A DNA stretch of 64,000 bases, from assembly GCF_012927345.1 (NCBI RefSeq), contig NZ_JABBGJ010000024.1, forward strand, positions 1-64,000, in the 5' to 3' direction. The notes under the pieces were generated by a model. It was not told the origin of the DNA. It made no database searches and saw nothing but the letters and a program-made list of their open reading frames with translations. Each line of letters begins with the position of its first letter. Position 1 is the stretch's first letter. Origin of the DNA: Paraburkholderia polaris (GTDB lineage Bacteria > Pseudomonadota > Gammaproteobacteria > Burkholderiales > Burkholderiaceae). Of the stretch, positions 15,650 through 25,218 are shown piece after piece. A program made the position numbers and the translations under genes.

Positions 15650-17516
15650 CGGTCTTAATCGACGTGCGCGCCATGCGTTGCACGCTATCTTCTTCCTGCT
15701 CGGTTGCCTGATTTTCGCTCAGTTCGGCACGCTTGCCCGCGCTGCGGACGATTTCCTCGATCCCGCCGTCGCCTTCAAATTCAGCGCGACGGAGAAACCC
15801 GGCGAAGTCGACGTCACCTACAAGATCGCCGATGGCTACTACATGTACCGCGAACGCTTCGCGTTCGCGACCCGTAACGGCGCGACGACAATCGGCGAGC
15901 CAGAATTGCCGGCAGGCCACGTCAAGTTCGATCAGACCTTCAACAAGAACGTCGAAACATATCGCAATGAGCTGACGATCCGCATCCCGGTGAAACAGGC
16001 CCAAGGGCCGTTCGACCTGGCTGTCACGTCTCAAGGCTGTGCCGATGCCGGCATCTGCTATCCGCCGATGGAGCGCGTGTACCACGTGAGCGGCGAGGCT
16101 TTGCAGCCGGTCGGCAGCGCGGCGGCTACCGCAGCGACGCAGCTATCCTCAGCAGGCGGGGCGCCATGGTATGAGCGTGCCACCAGCGCCGATTACGCCG
16201 AGTCGCTGCTGCAGGGCGGCGGCTTCTTCGCGATCATCGGGCTCTATTTCGTGGCCGGCGCCGTGCTCAGTCTGCTCCCATGCTCGTATCCGATGATTCC
16301 AATCCTGTCTGCGATCATCATCGGCGAAGGCGCGCGGGTGACGCGTGCCCGCGGCTTTGCGTTGTCGCTGGCGTACGTGATCGGCATGGCGCTCGTGTAC
16401 ACGGCGCTTGGCATTGCGGCAGCGCTCGTTGGACAGAGCCTTGGCGCGTGGCTGCAGAACCCGTGGGTGCTCGGGACGTTCGGCGTACTGCTGACCGTTT
16501 TCGCGCTGACCCTGATCGCGGGCTTGGACATCGCGTTGCCTCAGCGTTGGCAGGACGGCGTGTCGCGTGCGTCGACCGCGCGTTCCGGTGGCAAGTTTGC
16601 GGCGGTGGCCGTAATGGGCGCCCTATCCGCATTGGTGGTTGGCGCCTGCATGACCGCGCCACTCTTTGCCGTGCTTGCGTTCATCGCGCATACGGGCGAC
16701 GCGTTGCTCGGCGGCGCGGCGCTATTCTCAATGGGACTCGGGCTCGGCGTGCCCCTCCTGATCATCGGACTTGGCGCCGGGACTTTGCTGCCACGCGCCG
16801 GCGTATGGATGAACGGCGTCAAGGTGTTCTTCGGCGTGGTGTTGCTTGCTGCGGCCCTGTGGATCGTCTGGCCGGTGCTCGGTGCGACCGCGACCATGCT
16901 GTTGAGTGCGCTGTGGTTGCTGATTGCCGCCGCCGGGCTTGGTCTTTTCGCGGCCCCGGCGGTGGGCGCTTCGGTGTGGCGCCGGCTCGGCCGCGGTATC
17001 GGCGCGGCGCTGGCAATCTGGGCTGCGGTGCTGCTGGTCGGGCTGGCTGCAGGTTCGTCCGATCCTCTGCGTCCGCTAGCTGTCCTGGCCGCGCGCGGCG
17101 GCGGGGAGGCTAGCGTGGCAAGTGCCTCCAACAAGCCGAATACAGCGTCACAGAGCGATCTGACCTTCGCTTCGGTTCGTTCCTCAACCGAGCTCGACGA
17201 GGCCGTCAAAACGGCTGCGCAGCCCGCTATGCTCGATTTTTACGCAGACTGGTGTGTGAGCTGCAAAGAGATGGAGAAGTTCACCTTTAGCGATCCGCGC
17301 GTTCAGGCGAAGTTGAAGCAGATGAACCTGCTGCGCGCCGACGTCACCGCGAATAACGCCGACGATCAGATGCTGCTCAAGCGCTTCAGCCTGTTCGGGC
17401 CGCCGGGCATCATCTTTTTCGATCAGGGTGGCAAGGAAGTGCTGCGCGTCGTCGGCTACGAGTCCGCGGACAAGTTTTTGCGCACCCTCGATCGCGCGAG
17501 CGCGCCCGGGGCGTAA
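15642..17516 (+). CDS. dsbD: Thiol:disulfide interchange protein DsbD
   Basis: DsbD moves electrons from cytoplasmic thioredoxin to periplasmic DsbC and to cytochrome c maturation. The product is 624 residues. It has a signal peptide (about 1-33), an N-terminal alpha domain with the redox pair in CADAGICYPP, and a membrane domain of about eight helices with one Cys in LLPCSYPMIPIL and one in GACMTAPLF. The C-terminal thioredoxin-like domain has WCVSCKEM. All three Cys pairs are present. It starts inside cutA. Resupply of electrons for the cytochrome genes downstream is a reasonable inference. Confidence 0.96.
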   Translation: MFNGLNRRARHALHAIFFLLGCLIFAQFGTLARAADDFLDPAVAFKFSATEKPGEVDVTYKIADGYYMYRERFAFATRNGATTIGEPELPAGHVKFDQTFNKNVETYRNELTIRIPVKQAQGPFDLAVTSQGCADAGICYPPMERVYHVSGEALQPVGSAAATAATQLSSAGGAPWYERATSADYAESLLQGGGFFAIIGLYFVAGAVLSLLPCSYPMIPILSAIIIGEGARVTRARGFALSLAYVIGMALVYTALGIAAALVGQSLGAWLQNPWVLGTFGVLLTVFALTLIAGLDIALPQRWQDGVSRASTARSGGKFAAVAVMGALSALVVGACMTAPLFAVLAFIAHTGDALLGGAALFSMGLGLGVPLLIIGLGAGTLLPRAGVWMNGVKVFFGVVLLAAALWIVWPVLGATATMLLSALWLLIAAAGLGLFAAPAVGASVWRRLGRGIGAALAIWAAVLLVGLAAGSSDPLRPLAVLAARGGGEASVASASNKPNTASQSDLTFASVRSSTELDEAVKTAAQPAMLDFYADWCVSCKEMEKFTFSDPRVQAKLKQMNLLRADVTANNADDQMLLKRFSLFGPPGIIFFDQGGKEVLRVVGYESADKFLRTLDRASAPGA

Positions 17517-17598
17517 CGCAAAGCAGCGCGCCTGCCTGAGCGCGCAAAGAAACCCGCGCCGACGCGCCCGTAAAGGGCGCACGCCAGAACGAGCATAA

Positions 17599-17642
17599 AC
17601 AAACGGAGGCACGACTTAGAGTCGGCCTCCGTTTGTTTTTTT
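17599..17642 (+). terminator. Rho-independent terminator after dsbD
   Basis: A 12-bp stem, ACAAACGGAGGC (17599-17610) with GCCTCCGTTTGT (17625-17636). A second stem CGACT/AGTCG stacks inside it, and seven Ts follow. It lies between convergent dsbD and hemB, and the T-tract is on the dsbD side. Confidence 0.92.
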
Positions 17643-17685
17643 AGCCTTCAGAAGACCAACGTCGCCGGCAAAGCGACCTGTCAAA

Positions 17686-18684
17686 TCACTTCTGCGAGCG
17701 CAAAATTCGCGCGGCATCCAGCGCGAAGTAGGTCAGCACGCCATCCGCGCCCGCCCGCTTGAACGCCAGCAGCGATTCCATCATCGCCTTGTCGTGATCG
17801 AGCCAGCCATTCTGCGCGGCCGCCTTCAGCATCGCGTATTCGCCGCTGACCTGATACACGTAAGTCGGAAACTTGAACTCGTCCTTCACGCGACGCACGA
17901 TGTCCAGATACGGCATACCCGGCTTGACCATCACCATGTCCGCGCCTTCCTCGATGTCCGCTTGCACTTCGCGCAGCGCTTCATTCGAATTGGCCGGGTC
18001 CATCTGATAGGTCATCTTGTTGCCCTTGCCGAGGTTCGTCGCGGAACCGACGGCATCGCGGAACGGGCCGTAAAACGCCGACGCGAATTTAGCCGCGTAA
18101 GCCATGATGCGCGTGTGGATATAGCCCTCGCTCTCGAGCATTTCGCGGATCGCGCCGATGCGGCCGTCCATCATGTCCGAGGGCGCGACGATATCGACAC
18201 CCGCTTCAGCTTGCGCACGCGCCTGTTCCACGAGAATCTCGACGGTCTCGTCGTTGATCACATAGCCGGCTTCGTCGAGCACGCCGTCCTGGCCGTGGCT
18301 CGTATACGGATCGAGTGCGACGTCGGTAAGCACGCCGAGATCAGGGAAGTTCTTTTTCAGTTCGCGAACCGCGCGCGGGATCAAACCGGCGGGATTAGTC
18401 GCTTCGCGGCCGTCAGGCGTCTTCAGGGAGGGTTCGATTGCCGGGAAGAGCGACAGCACCGGCACGCCCAACTCGACGCATTGCTCGGCCACGCCCATCA
18501 GCAGATCCACCGACACGCGCTCGACGCCCGGCATCGACGGTACGGCTTGCCGCACGTTGGTGCCTTCGACGATAAACACGGGGTAGATCAGATCGTTGGT
18601 GGTGAGGATGTTTTCTCGCATCAGACGGCGCGAGAAGTCGTCACGGCGCATGCGGCGCGGACGGTAGTGCGGGTAGAAGCTCAT
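17686..18684 (-). CDS. hemB: Delta-aminolevulinic acid dehydratase (porphobilinogen synthase)
   Basis: HemB condenses two 5-aminolevulinate molecules to porphobilinogen in heme and tetrapyrrole synthesis. The product is 332 residues. The Schiff-base lysines are in MAYAAKFASAFYGPFR and MVMVKPGMPYLD. The metal region reads DVALDPYTSHGQDG, with Asp in place of the zinc-binding Cys residues, so it is the Mg/K-dependent type. It is the only gene in its transcription unit. A + strand sRNA-like element lies just upstream of its start. Confidence 0.97.
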   Translation of the reverse strand: MSFYPHYRPRRMRRDDFSRRLMRENILTTNDLIYPVFIVEGTNVRQAVPSMPGVERVSVDLLMGVAEQCVELGVPVLSLFPAIEPSLKTPDGREATNPAGLIPRAVRELKKNFPDLGVLTDVALDPYTSHGQDGVLDEAGYVINDETVEILVEQARAQAEAGVDIVAPSDMMDGRIGAIREMLESEGYIHTRIMAYAAKFASAFYGPFRDAVGSATNLGKGNKMTYQMDPANSNEALREVQADIEEGADMVMVKPGMPYLDIVRRVKDEFKFPTYVYQVSGEYAMLKAAAQNGWLDHDKAMMESLLAFKRAGADGVLTYFALDAARILRSQK

Positions 18685-18759
18685 AAACGAATCGAAGAAA
18701 CGTGGATGTGTGGAGTGGGCAATTAACGCCTGCCTCCGCTCCCGGAAACTTTTCGAGAC

Positions 18760-18885
18760 AATGGTATATCATACCGATCGAGCAAGGCGCCTTGCGCTGA
18801 CCTCCCCGCTTCTCCTCCCTGAGCGGGTGCCTGTCGTTTTTTCGATTAGGCTGTTTGACCCGCCGTTAAAGCGGCGGGTTTTTTT
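18760..18885 (+). ncRNA. Candidate small RNA opposite the hemB upstream region (anti-hemB-like)
   Basis: Three elements follow each other on the + strand in a gap where no + gene ends. The first is a 14-nt palindrome GCAAGGCGCCTTGC (18782-18795). The second is a hairpin CCCGCT/AGCGGG (18805-18810 with 18822-18827) whose loop reads TCTCCTCCCTG, followed by six Ts (18837-18842). The third is a hairpin CCCGCCG/CGGCGGG (18859-18865 with 18872-18878) followed by seven Ts. The exposed CUCCUCCC is complementary to ribosome-binding sites. From memory, comparative genomics described hemB and anti-hemB RNA motifs in Burkholderia at this position. The 5' end given here is a guess. Confidence 0.65.
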
Positions 18886-18934
18886 ATGGGCGGCCGAAAA
18901 GGCGCTTTTGCCTGGGCTCGTAGAAGCCGCGCGA

Positions 18935-19591
18935 TTACTGCGGCGCGTCTGCTTCGCCCTTCGCACCGGGGATCAGCCAGCTTTCGATCAGCTCGTGTGC
19001 TTCGTCGATGCCGACGCGTTTGAGCGCCGAGAACAACTGCGCGGTCAATTCGCCCTGATAGCCGGCGGCACGATATTCGGCCAAACCTTTCTGCGTCGCA
19101 CGCAAGGCATTGACACTTTCCTGGCGCGTCAATTTGTCGCACTTCGTCAGCAGCGTGTGAATCGGCTTGCCGGTCGGCGCGAACCACTCGATCATCCGCC
19201 GGTCCAGATCCGTCAACGGTCGGCGCGAGTCCATCATCAGGATCATGCCGCGCAATTGCGAGCGCGATTGCAGGTAGGTGGAGAGCAGTGCTTCCCAGTG
19301 AGCCTTGGCCGCGCCCGGCACTTCCGCATAACCGTAGCCCGGCAGGTCGACCAGGTGCGCAGTCGGCTCGTCCTCCTTGCCCACCGAGAAATAATTGATG
19401 TGCTGCGTGCGGCCCGGTGTCTTACTGGCGAACGCGAGGCGCTTCTGGTTGCACAGAATATTGATGGCCGTCGACTTGCCTGCATTCGAGCGTCCAGCAA
19501 AGCAGATCTCGGGTTGCGCGGTGGCCGGCAGATCACGCAAGTGATTGACGGTCGTGAAAAAGCGGGATTGGTGGAGCAGGAAGGAAGACAT
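18935..19591 (-). CDS. engB: Ribosome biogenesis GTP-binding protein EngB (YsxC/YihA)
   Basis: EngB is a GTPase needed for late 50S assembly. The product is 218 residues with the start at 19591 (MSSFLLHQSRFFTTVNHL). The frame is open 17 codons further upstream, but family members begin near this point. GTPase motifs are G1 GRSNAGKST, G3 DLPGYGYA and G4 TKCDK. It diverges from the cytochrome c4 gene. A palindrome ATTGTACAAT sits in the shared upstream region. Confidence 0.95.
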   Translation of the reverse strand: MSSFLLHQSRFFTTVNHLRDLPATAQPEICFAGRSNAGKSTAINILCNQKRLAFASKTPGRTQHINYFSVGKEDEPTAHLVDLPGYGYAEVPGAAKAHWEALLSTYLQSRSQLRGMILMMDSRRPLTDLDRRMIEWFAPTGKPIHTLLTKCDKLTRQESVNALRATQKGLAEYRAAGYQGELTAQLFSALKRVGIDEAHELIESWLIPGAKGEADAPQ

Positions 19592-19807
19592 GATCAGGCC
19601 AGGATTCGAGACGCCGGGGAACCCGGAGTGGGGACGGGTCAAGCCCGACTGGCGTCTTAGCGATTAGCGAGTTATTGTACAATACGATGGTTTACTGAAA
19701 ACCTGAGGGGGCCAGCCCGCGTGCCTTGGCGGCTCTTAGTGGTCACTCAGTTGCCGTCGTATTTTGCAGAACCTCTAAAATCCCACAAGACGAAACAGGG
19801 TGTGCGA

Positions 19808-20461
19808 ATGAATCGACTGTGCAAGACTCTGATGGTGCTTCAAGTAGCGGCAGGTCTTTCAGGTTTGGCAATTCAGGCACGAGCAGCAGATCCGGCAAAA
19901 CCGGACATTAATCGGGGGCAGGCAATCGCGGTGCAGGTTTGCGCGTCATGCCACGGCGCGGATGGTAACAGTGCCGGCGGCGCGTATCCGAAGCTGGCAG
20001 GGCAGCATCCTGAGTATCTCGTCAAGCAGCTGATGGATTTCAAGACGCAGCCGGGCGCCAAGCAGCCCGCGCGCAACAATGCGATCATGGCGGGCATGGC
20101 TGCGGCGCTGTCCGATCAGGACATGGTCAACGTGGCGGCTTATTTCTCGACGCAGGCCCCGAAGCCAGGCTACGCGCATAACAAGGACACCGTCCCGCTG
20201 GGTCAGAAGATTTATCGCGGCGGCATTGTGGACAGGGCGGTACCGGCATGCGCAAGCTGCCACGGGCCGACCGGTCAAGGGATTCCGTCGCAGTATCCGC
20301 GTCTGTCGGGGCAGTGGGCCGAATACACCGTGGCGCAGTTGACCGCGTTCACGCAGGGTCCGGGCGCACGCAACAACAATGAGGCGATGCACGCAATTGC
20401 ATCGCGTCTACCGGACAGCGATATCAAGGCTGTAGCCGATTACATCGCGGGCTTGCACTAA
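19808..20461 (+). CDS. Diheme cytochrome c4
   Basis: Cytochrome c4 carries electrons in the periplasm, usually to a terminal oxidase. The start at 19808 gives MNRLCKTLMVLQVAAGLSGL, a Sec signal peptide ending at about AIQARA, and 217 residues in total. Two CASCHG heme-binding motifs, about 100 residues apart, mark two homologous domains. Each is followed by a plausible axial Met region. It lies just before resB-ccsA, which build c-type cytochromes. A terminator separates it from them. Confidence 0.92.
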   Translation: MNRLCKTLMVLQVAAGLSGLAIQARAADPAKPDINRGQAIAVQVCASCHGADGNSAGGAYPKLAGQHPEYLVKQLMDFKTQPGAKQPARNNAIMAGMAAALSDQDMVNVAAYFSTQAPKPGYAHNKDTVPLGQKIYRGGIVDRAVPACASCHGPTGQGIPSQYPRLSGQWAEYTVAQLTAFTQGPGARNNNEAMHAIASRLPDSDIKAVADYIAGLH

Positions 20462-20509
20462 GAAGTCCGCACGCAAGCAACCGGCCCGGCGAGGCCGGTA
20501 CAAAACAAG

Positions 20510-20555
20510 AAAAGGGTGAGGGCGTCGTGCCTACGACAGCCCTTCACCCTTTTTT
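20510..20555 (+). terminator. Rho-independent terminator after cytochrome c4
   Basis: AAAAGGGTGA (20510-20519) pairs with TCACCCTTTT (20544-20553), with a one-base bulge. An inner GTCGT/ACGAC stem (20524-20528 with 20533-20537) extends it, and a T tract follows. The resB start is only about 20 bp downstream, so this element probably also lies in the resB leader. Confidence 0.85.
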
Positions 20556-20575
20556 GCTGTTCAGTCGGAGTATGA

Positions 20576-22798
20576 ATGAGCGTCACCACGTCGGGTTTGC
20601 AGTCGAAGTCGGGCAATCGCGTTACGCGCAGCATCATCGAGGTATTGAGTTCGATGCGCTTCGCGATCTCGTTGCTTGTGATTCTGTCGATCGCCAGCAT
20701 CATCGGCACCGTCCTCACGCAGGACGACCCCTATCCCAATTACGTCAATCAGTTCGGCCCGTTCTGGGCGGACATCTTCCGCTCGCTGAGCCTGTACACG
20801 GTGTACAGCTCGTGGTGGTTCATGCTGATTCTCGGCTTCCTGATGGTGTCGGTGTCGCTGTGCGTGATCCGCAATGCGCCGAAAATGGTTGCGGACGCCA
20901 AGAGCTGGAAAGACAAGGTCCGCGAAGGCAGCTTGCGGGCATTCCATCACAAGGGCGAGTTCGCAGTCCACGGCACGCGCGCGCAGACCTCGGCGGTGCT
21001 TGCCAAACTCTCGGCCAAGCTCGGCTACAAGTTCGTCACACGTGAGTCGGATGGTGCAACGCTGATCGCCGCCAAGCGCGGCGCGCTGACCAAGTTCGGC
21101 TACATCTCCGCGCACATTGCGATTGTGGTGATCTGTCTGGGCGGACTGCTCGACAGCAATCTGCCCATCAAGCTGCAAATGTGGCTGTTCGACAAGTCGC
21201 CGATCCGCGCCAACACGGTGATCAACGACATTCCGCCGGAACATCGCCTGTCGCAATCGAACCCGACTTTCCGCGGGTACGCATGGGTGCCGGAAGGGCA
21301 GCATGTGTCGACGGCGATCCTGAACCAACCGGACGGCTCGCTGATCCAGGATCTGCCGTTCTCGATCGAACTCAACAAGTTCATTGTCGATTACTACTCG
21401 ACCGGCATGCCGAAGCTGTTCGCGAGCGACATCGTGGTGGTCGACCATAAGACGGGCGCGCGCGTGCCGGCGCGGGTCGAAGTGAACAAGCCGTTCACCT
21501 ACGACGGCGTGTCGATCTATCAGTCGAGCTTCCAGGACGGCGGCTCGCAGATGCAGATGACTGCGTACCCGATGTCCGGCGCGAGCGCGAAAACCGCGCC
21601 GTTCGGCGGCACGATCGGCGGCAATGCGCCGTTGAGCACGGCCACGCCGCTGGCTGACGGCCAGACCGTCGAATTCACCGATTTCCGCGCGATCAACGTC
21701 GAAAACGTCTCGAATGGCAGCGGCCAGACCGATGCCCGTGGCGTCGCCGCGCATCGCACGCTTAAGGAGGCGTTCGACGAGCGCCTCGGCTCCGGTGCCA
21801 AGAGCTCGAAGCCACTCGATCTGCATAACGTCGGCCCGTCGGTGCAGTACAAGGTGCGCGACAAGGACGGCCAGGCGCGCGAGTACAACAACTACATGCT
21901 GCCGGTGGACGTTGCTGGCGAAAAGATGTTCCTCGCCGGCATGCGCCTGAATCCGGACGACCCATTCCGCTACCTGCGGATTCCCGCCGACACCGGCGGT
22001 ACCGTCAAGGAATGGATGAATCTGCGCGCGACGCTCGAAAACCCGACCATGCGCGCAGCAGCAGCTCACCGATTTGCGCTGCGCTCGGTGCCAGGTTCGA
22101 ATACCGAACTGCAACAGCATCTGGAAGAAAGCGCGCTGCGTGTCCTGACCCTGTTTGCCGGTGCGGACAACAGTATCAAGATGCCGAACGGCCAGACGGT
22201 CGGCGGCTTCCAGGCGATTGCCGGGTTCATCGATCATTCGGTGCCCAAGGGCGAGCAGGAAAAGGCTGCGGGTTTGCTGCTGCGCATGCTGGAAGGCGCG
22301 ACGTGGGACCTGTGGCAACTGTCGCGTGAGCAGCTGGGCGAGCCGGATGCACAGGCCAATGCGGACGCCAGCCGCTTTATCCAAAGCTCGATCAATGCGA
22401 TATCTGACAGCTTTTTGTATGGTTCGCCGGTCTACTTGCAGCTTGACTCATTCAAGCAGGTGCAAGCTTCGGTATTTCAGTTGACGCGCGCGCCGGGCAA
22501 AAAAGTCGTGTATCTTGGCAGCCTGCTCCTCGTGTTGGGCATCTTTTCGATGTTCTACGTCCGCGAACGGCGCCTCTGGTTCTGGCTTAAAGATACCGAT
22601 CACGGCACGAATGTCGTGATGGCGATGTCGAGCGCGCGAAAAACGCTCGATTTCGAGAAGGAGTTCGTCCAAACGCGCGACGCTGTCGGCGCCGCGCTTG
22701 GCGCCAAACTCACTGAAGCATCCGACGCCGCCGGCGCATCCGACAAACCCGGCAATGCCGGCGCGCCGTCCGCACGCTCACAAGATTCGACCCGGTAA
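20576..22798 (+). CDS. resB: Cytochrome c biogenesis protein ResB (Ccs1/CcsB)
   Basis: ResB and CcsA form the System II heme delivery and ligation complex for c-type cytochromes. The product is 740 residues. The N-terminal membrane segments include FAISLLVILSIASIIGTVL at about residues 29-47 and WWFMLILGFLMVSVSLCV near residue 80. A third lies near residue 185, then a large periplasmic domain, and a last membrane segment at about 640-660. The ATG at 20576 lies 5 bp after GGAG. ccsA follows after 4 bp. Confidence 0.93.
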   Translation: MSVTTSGLQSKSGNRVTRSIIEVLSSMRFAISLLVILSIASIIGTVLTQDDPYPNYVNQFGPFWADIFRSLSLYTVYSSWWFMLILGFLMVSVSLCVIRNAPKMVADAKSWKDKVREGSLRAFHHKGEFAVHGTRAQTSAVLAKLSAKLGYKFVTRESDGATLIAAKRGALTKFGYISAHIAIVVICLGGLLDSNLPIKLQMWLFDKSPIRANTVINDIPPEHRLSQSNPTFRGYAWVPEGQHVSTAILNQPDGSLIQDLPFSIELNKFIVDYYSTGMPKLFASDIVVVDHKTGARVPARVEVNKPFTYDGVSIYQSSFQDGGSQMQMTAYPMSGASAKTAPFGGTIGGNAPLSTATPLADGQTVEFTDFRAINVENVSNGSGQTDARGVAAHRTLKEAFDERLGSGAKSSKPLDLHNVGPSVQYKVRDKDGQAREYNNYMLPVDVAGEKMFLAGMRLNPDDPFRYLRIPADTGGTVKEWMNLRATLENPTMRAAAAHRFALRSVPGSNTELQQHLEESALRVLTLFAGADNSIKMPNGQTVGGFQAIAGFIDHSVPKGEQEKAAGLLLRMLEGATWDLWQLSREQLGEPDAQANADASRFIQSSINAISDSFLYGSPVYLQLDSFKQVQASVFQLTRAPGKKVVYLGSLLLVLGIFSMFYVRERRLWFWLKDTDHGTNVVMAMSSARKTLDFEKEFVQTRDAVGAALGAKLTEASDAAGASDKPGNAGAPSARSQDSTR

Positions 22799-22802
22799 GA
22801 TC

Positions 22803-24014
22803 ATGGACTTGACTCAGGTTTCTTCATCCTCCTCTTCACCCTCGCGGCCGCAGAAGGCGTTCGCGAATGAGGCACTCAACGTCGCGCAGTATGACGAGCG
22901 GCCGTTTCTGAAACGGCTTGGTATCGTCGACTGGCTGTTCGCCGTCGTGATGGTCGCGGGCGCGGGGTTCGCGCTTTCGCGCTATTACCCGTTCATGAAT
23001 TACTACGACAAATTGGTGCTGTGCTGCGCAGTGCCGGTGTTCGTCGTGCTCGGCTGGCGCTGGAAGCCGGTGCGTCCGCTGATGGTGGGCATCGCCGCGC
23101 TGTCGCTGCTGGCGATCCAGATCTATCACGGCGATCTGACGCGCGCGGATAACGCGTTCTTCCTCAAATATTTCCTGTCGAGCCAGTCCGCGATTCTGTG
23201 GATGAGCGCGCTCTTTGTATTTGCCACCGTCTTCTACTGGATCGGCCTGCTATCGCGTTCACCCACCGGCGCTGCGATCGGTTCGAAAATGACGTGGGCC
23301 GCAGTGGTGATGGGCTTCGTCGGTTTGATGGTGCGCTGGTACGAGTCGTATCTGATCGGCGCGGACGTCGGTCATATTCCAATCTCGAACCTGTACGAAG
23401 TGTTCGTGCTGTTCAGCCTGATCACTGCCTTGTTCTACCTGTACTACGAGCAGCACTACAACACGCGTGCGCTCGGCGCATTCGTGCTGCTGGTGATCAG
23501 TGCAGCGGTCGGCTTCCTGATGTGGTACTCGGTCGCTCGTGACGCGCAGCAGATCCAGCCGCTCGTGCCGGCGCTGCAGAGTTGGTGGATGAAGATCCAC
23601 GTGCCGGCTAACTTCATTGGCTATGGCAGCTTCGCGCTGTCGGCAATGGTCGGCGTCGCGTATCTGGCGAAAGAGCGCGGCGTACTGGCAGACCGCCTGC
23701 CGCCGCTCGATGTGCTCGACGACCTGATGTACAAGTCGATCGCCGTCGGCTTCGCGTTCTTCACGATCGCGACGATCCTCGGCGCGCTGTGGGCCGCTGA
23801 AGCATGGGGCGGTTATTGGAGCTGGGACCCGAAGGAAACGTGGGCGCTAATCGTCTGGCTGAACTACGCAGCCTGGCTTCATATGCGCTTGATGAAGGGC
23901 CTGCGCGGCGCGGTGGCTGCATGGTGGGCGCTGACCGGCCTGCTGGTGACGACCTTCGCGTTCCTCGGCGTCAATATGTTCCTGTCGGGGCTGCATAGTT
24001 ACGGCAAGCTGTAA
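22803..24014 (+). CDS. ccsA: Cytochrome c biogenesis protein CcsA (CcsB in some naming)
   Basis: This is the heme-handling partner of ResB in System II. The product is 403 residues with a Ser-rich cytoplasmic N terminus and about eight membrane segments. The tryptophan-rich WWD-type motif, WGGYWSWDPKETWALIVWL, is at about residues 337-355. The ATG at 22803 follows the resB stop. Together with dsbD and cytochrome c4 it forms a local set for c-type cytochrome production. Confidence 0.95.
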   Translation: MDLTQVSSSSSSPSRPQKAFANEALNVAQYDERPFLKRLGIVDWLFAVVMVAGAGFALSRYYPFMNYYDKLVLCCAVPVFVVLGWRWKPVRPLMVGIAALSLLAIQIYHGDLTRADNAFFLKYFLSSQSAILWMSALFVFATVFYWIGLLSRSPTGAAIGSKMTWAAVVMGFVGLMVRWYESYLIGADVGHIPISNLYEVFVLFSLITALFYLYYEQHYNTRALGAFVLLVISAAVGFLMWYSVARDAQQIQPLVPALQSWWMKIHVPANFIGYGSFALSAMVGVAYLAKERGVLADRLPPLDVLDDLMYKSIAVGFAFFTIATILGALWAAEAWGGYWSWDPKETWALIVWLNYAAWLHMRLMKGLRGAVAAWWALTGLLVTTFAFLGVNMFLSGLHSYGKL

Positions 24015-24039
24015 GATCTGCCGTTCTGAGCCGACTAAG

Positions 24040-24072
24040 AACCGCCGCGTGTTTCGCACCGGCGGTTTTTTT
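24040..24072 (+). terminator. Rho-independent terminator after ccsA
   Basis: AACCGCCG (24040-24047), a 12-nt loop, and CGGCGGTT (24060-24067), with seven Ts at 24066-24072. Confidence 0.9.
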
Positions 24073-24211
24073 ACGTCTGGCGGAATATTCGCTGCATCCA
24101 GGGTGTTCGTTAGAGCAGTACCTAAAGATGGCTGGGCGAATGGCTAAACGAGCCGATCATCAATATGGCCCCGTAAGATAGACAACCGGTGGGCCGGCAA
24201 GGAGCAGCACG

Positions 24212-25207
24212 ATGTGGATCAAGCGAAGCGACAGAATTCAACTCGTCGGCGATGACATTGCACGCAGCGAAATCACGCCGCAGCGTGTCTTTGAGAACCG
24301 GCGGCGCGTTTTGCAGGCTGCGGGTGCGTTAGCCCTCGGCAGCCTGATCGGCGTGAATGGTGAAGCGCTGGCAGCGTATTCATCGCCAGATCCGAAGGCC
24401 CAAAAGCTCACGGCGAAGACCAACGCGAAGTTCGTCGCGCTCGACAAGATCACGCCGTACAAGGACATCACCACGTACAACAACTACTACGAGTTCGGCA
24501 CCGACAAAGCGGATCCCGCGCACAACGCCGGTACGTTGCGCCCGCATCCGTGGAAGGTGAGTGTCGAGGGCGAAATCAAGAATCCGAAGGTGTACGACAT
24601 CGACGAATTGCTGAAGCTCGCGCCGCTCGAGGAGCGCGTGTACCGATTGCGTTGTGTCGAAGGTTGGTCGATGGTGATTCCGTGGATCGGCGTGCCGCTC
24701 GCGGAGTTGATCAAGCGCGTGCAGCCGACTGGTAATGCCAAATACGTGCAATTCATCACGCTCGCCGATCCGTCGCAAATGCCCGGCCTGTCGACGCCGG
24801 TACTCGACTGGCCGTACACCGAAGGTCTGCGGATGGACGAAGCGATGAATCCGCTGACACTGCTGACGATGGGCCTCTACGGCCAGGTGCTGCCGAATCA
24901 GAACGGCGCGCCGATCCGTGTGGTGGTGCCGTGGAAATACGGCTTCAAGAGCGCGAAGTCGCTGGTGAAGATCCGCTTCCTCGACAAGCAGCCGCCGACC
25001 AGCTGGAATACGTACGCGTCAAACGAATACGGCTTCTATTCGAATGTGAATCCGAACGTCGATCACCCGCGCTGGAGCCAGGCCACCGAGCGGCGCATCG
25101 GCGAAGACGGGTTCTTCACGCCCAAGCGAAAGACGTTGATGTTCAACGGCTACGGCGATCAGGTCGCGTCGCTGTATCAGGGCATGGACCTGAAGAAGAA
25201 TTTTTGA
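24212..25207 (+). CDS. msrP: Protein-methionine-sulfoxide reductase catalytic subunit MsrP (YedY)
   Basis: MsrP is a periplasmic molybdopterin enzyme that reduces methionine sulfoxide in proteins, using electrons from MsrQ. The product is 331 residues. The N terminus has a Tat signal with NRRRVLQAAGALALGSLIG at about residues 29-47. The Mo-binding cysteine is in YRLRCVEGWSMVIPW near residue 150. GGAG lies 7 bp before the ATG. msrQ starts 11 bp after its stop. Confidence 0.95.
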   Translation: MWIKRSDRIQLVGDDIARSEITPQRVFENRRRVLQAAGALALGSLIGVNGEALAAYSSPDPKAQKLTAKTNAKFVALDKITPYKDITTYNNYYEFGTDKADPAHNAGTLRPHPWKVSVEGEIKNPKVYDIDELLKLAPLEERVYRLRCVEGWSMVIPWIGVPLAELIKRVQPTGNAKYVQFITLADPSQMPGLSTPVLDWPYTEGLRMDEAMNPLTLLTMGLYGQVLPNQNGAPIRVVVPWKYGFKSAKSLVKIRFLDKQPPTSWNTYASNEYGFYSNVNPNVDHPRWSQATERRIGEDGFFTPKRKTLMFNGYGDQVASLYQGMDLKKNF

Positions 25208-25218
25208 GCGGCGAGACT

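Noticed and set aside
19675..19684. Palindrome ATTGTACAAT between engB and cytochrome c4 as a redox operator
   Set aside because: It also looks like overlapping divergent -10 boxes. There is no second half-site or known regulator match to support an operator.
20561..22384. A 607-codon open frame opposite resB
   Set aside because: An antisense shadow with no domain and no start signal.
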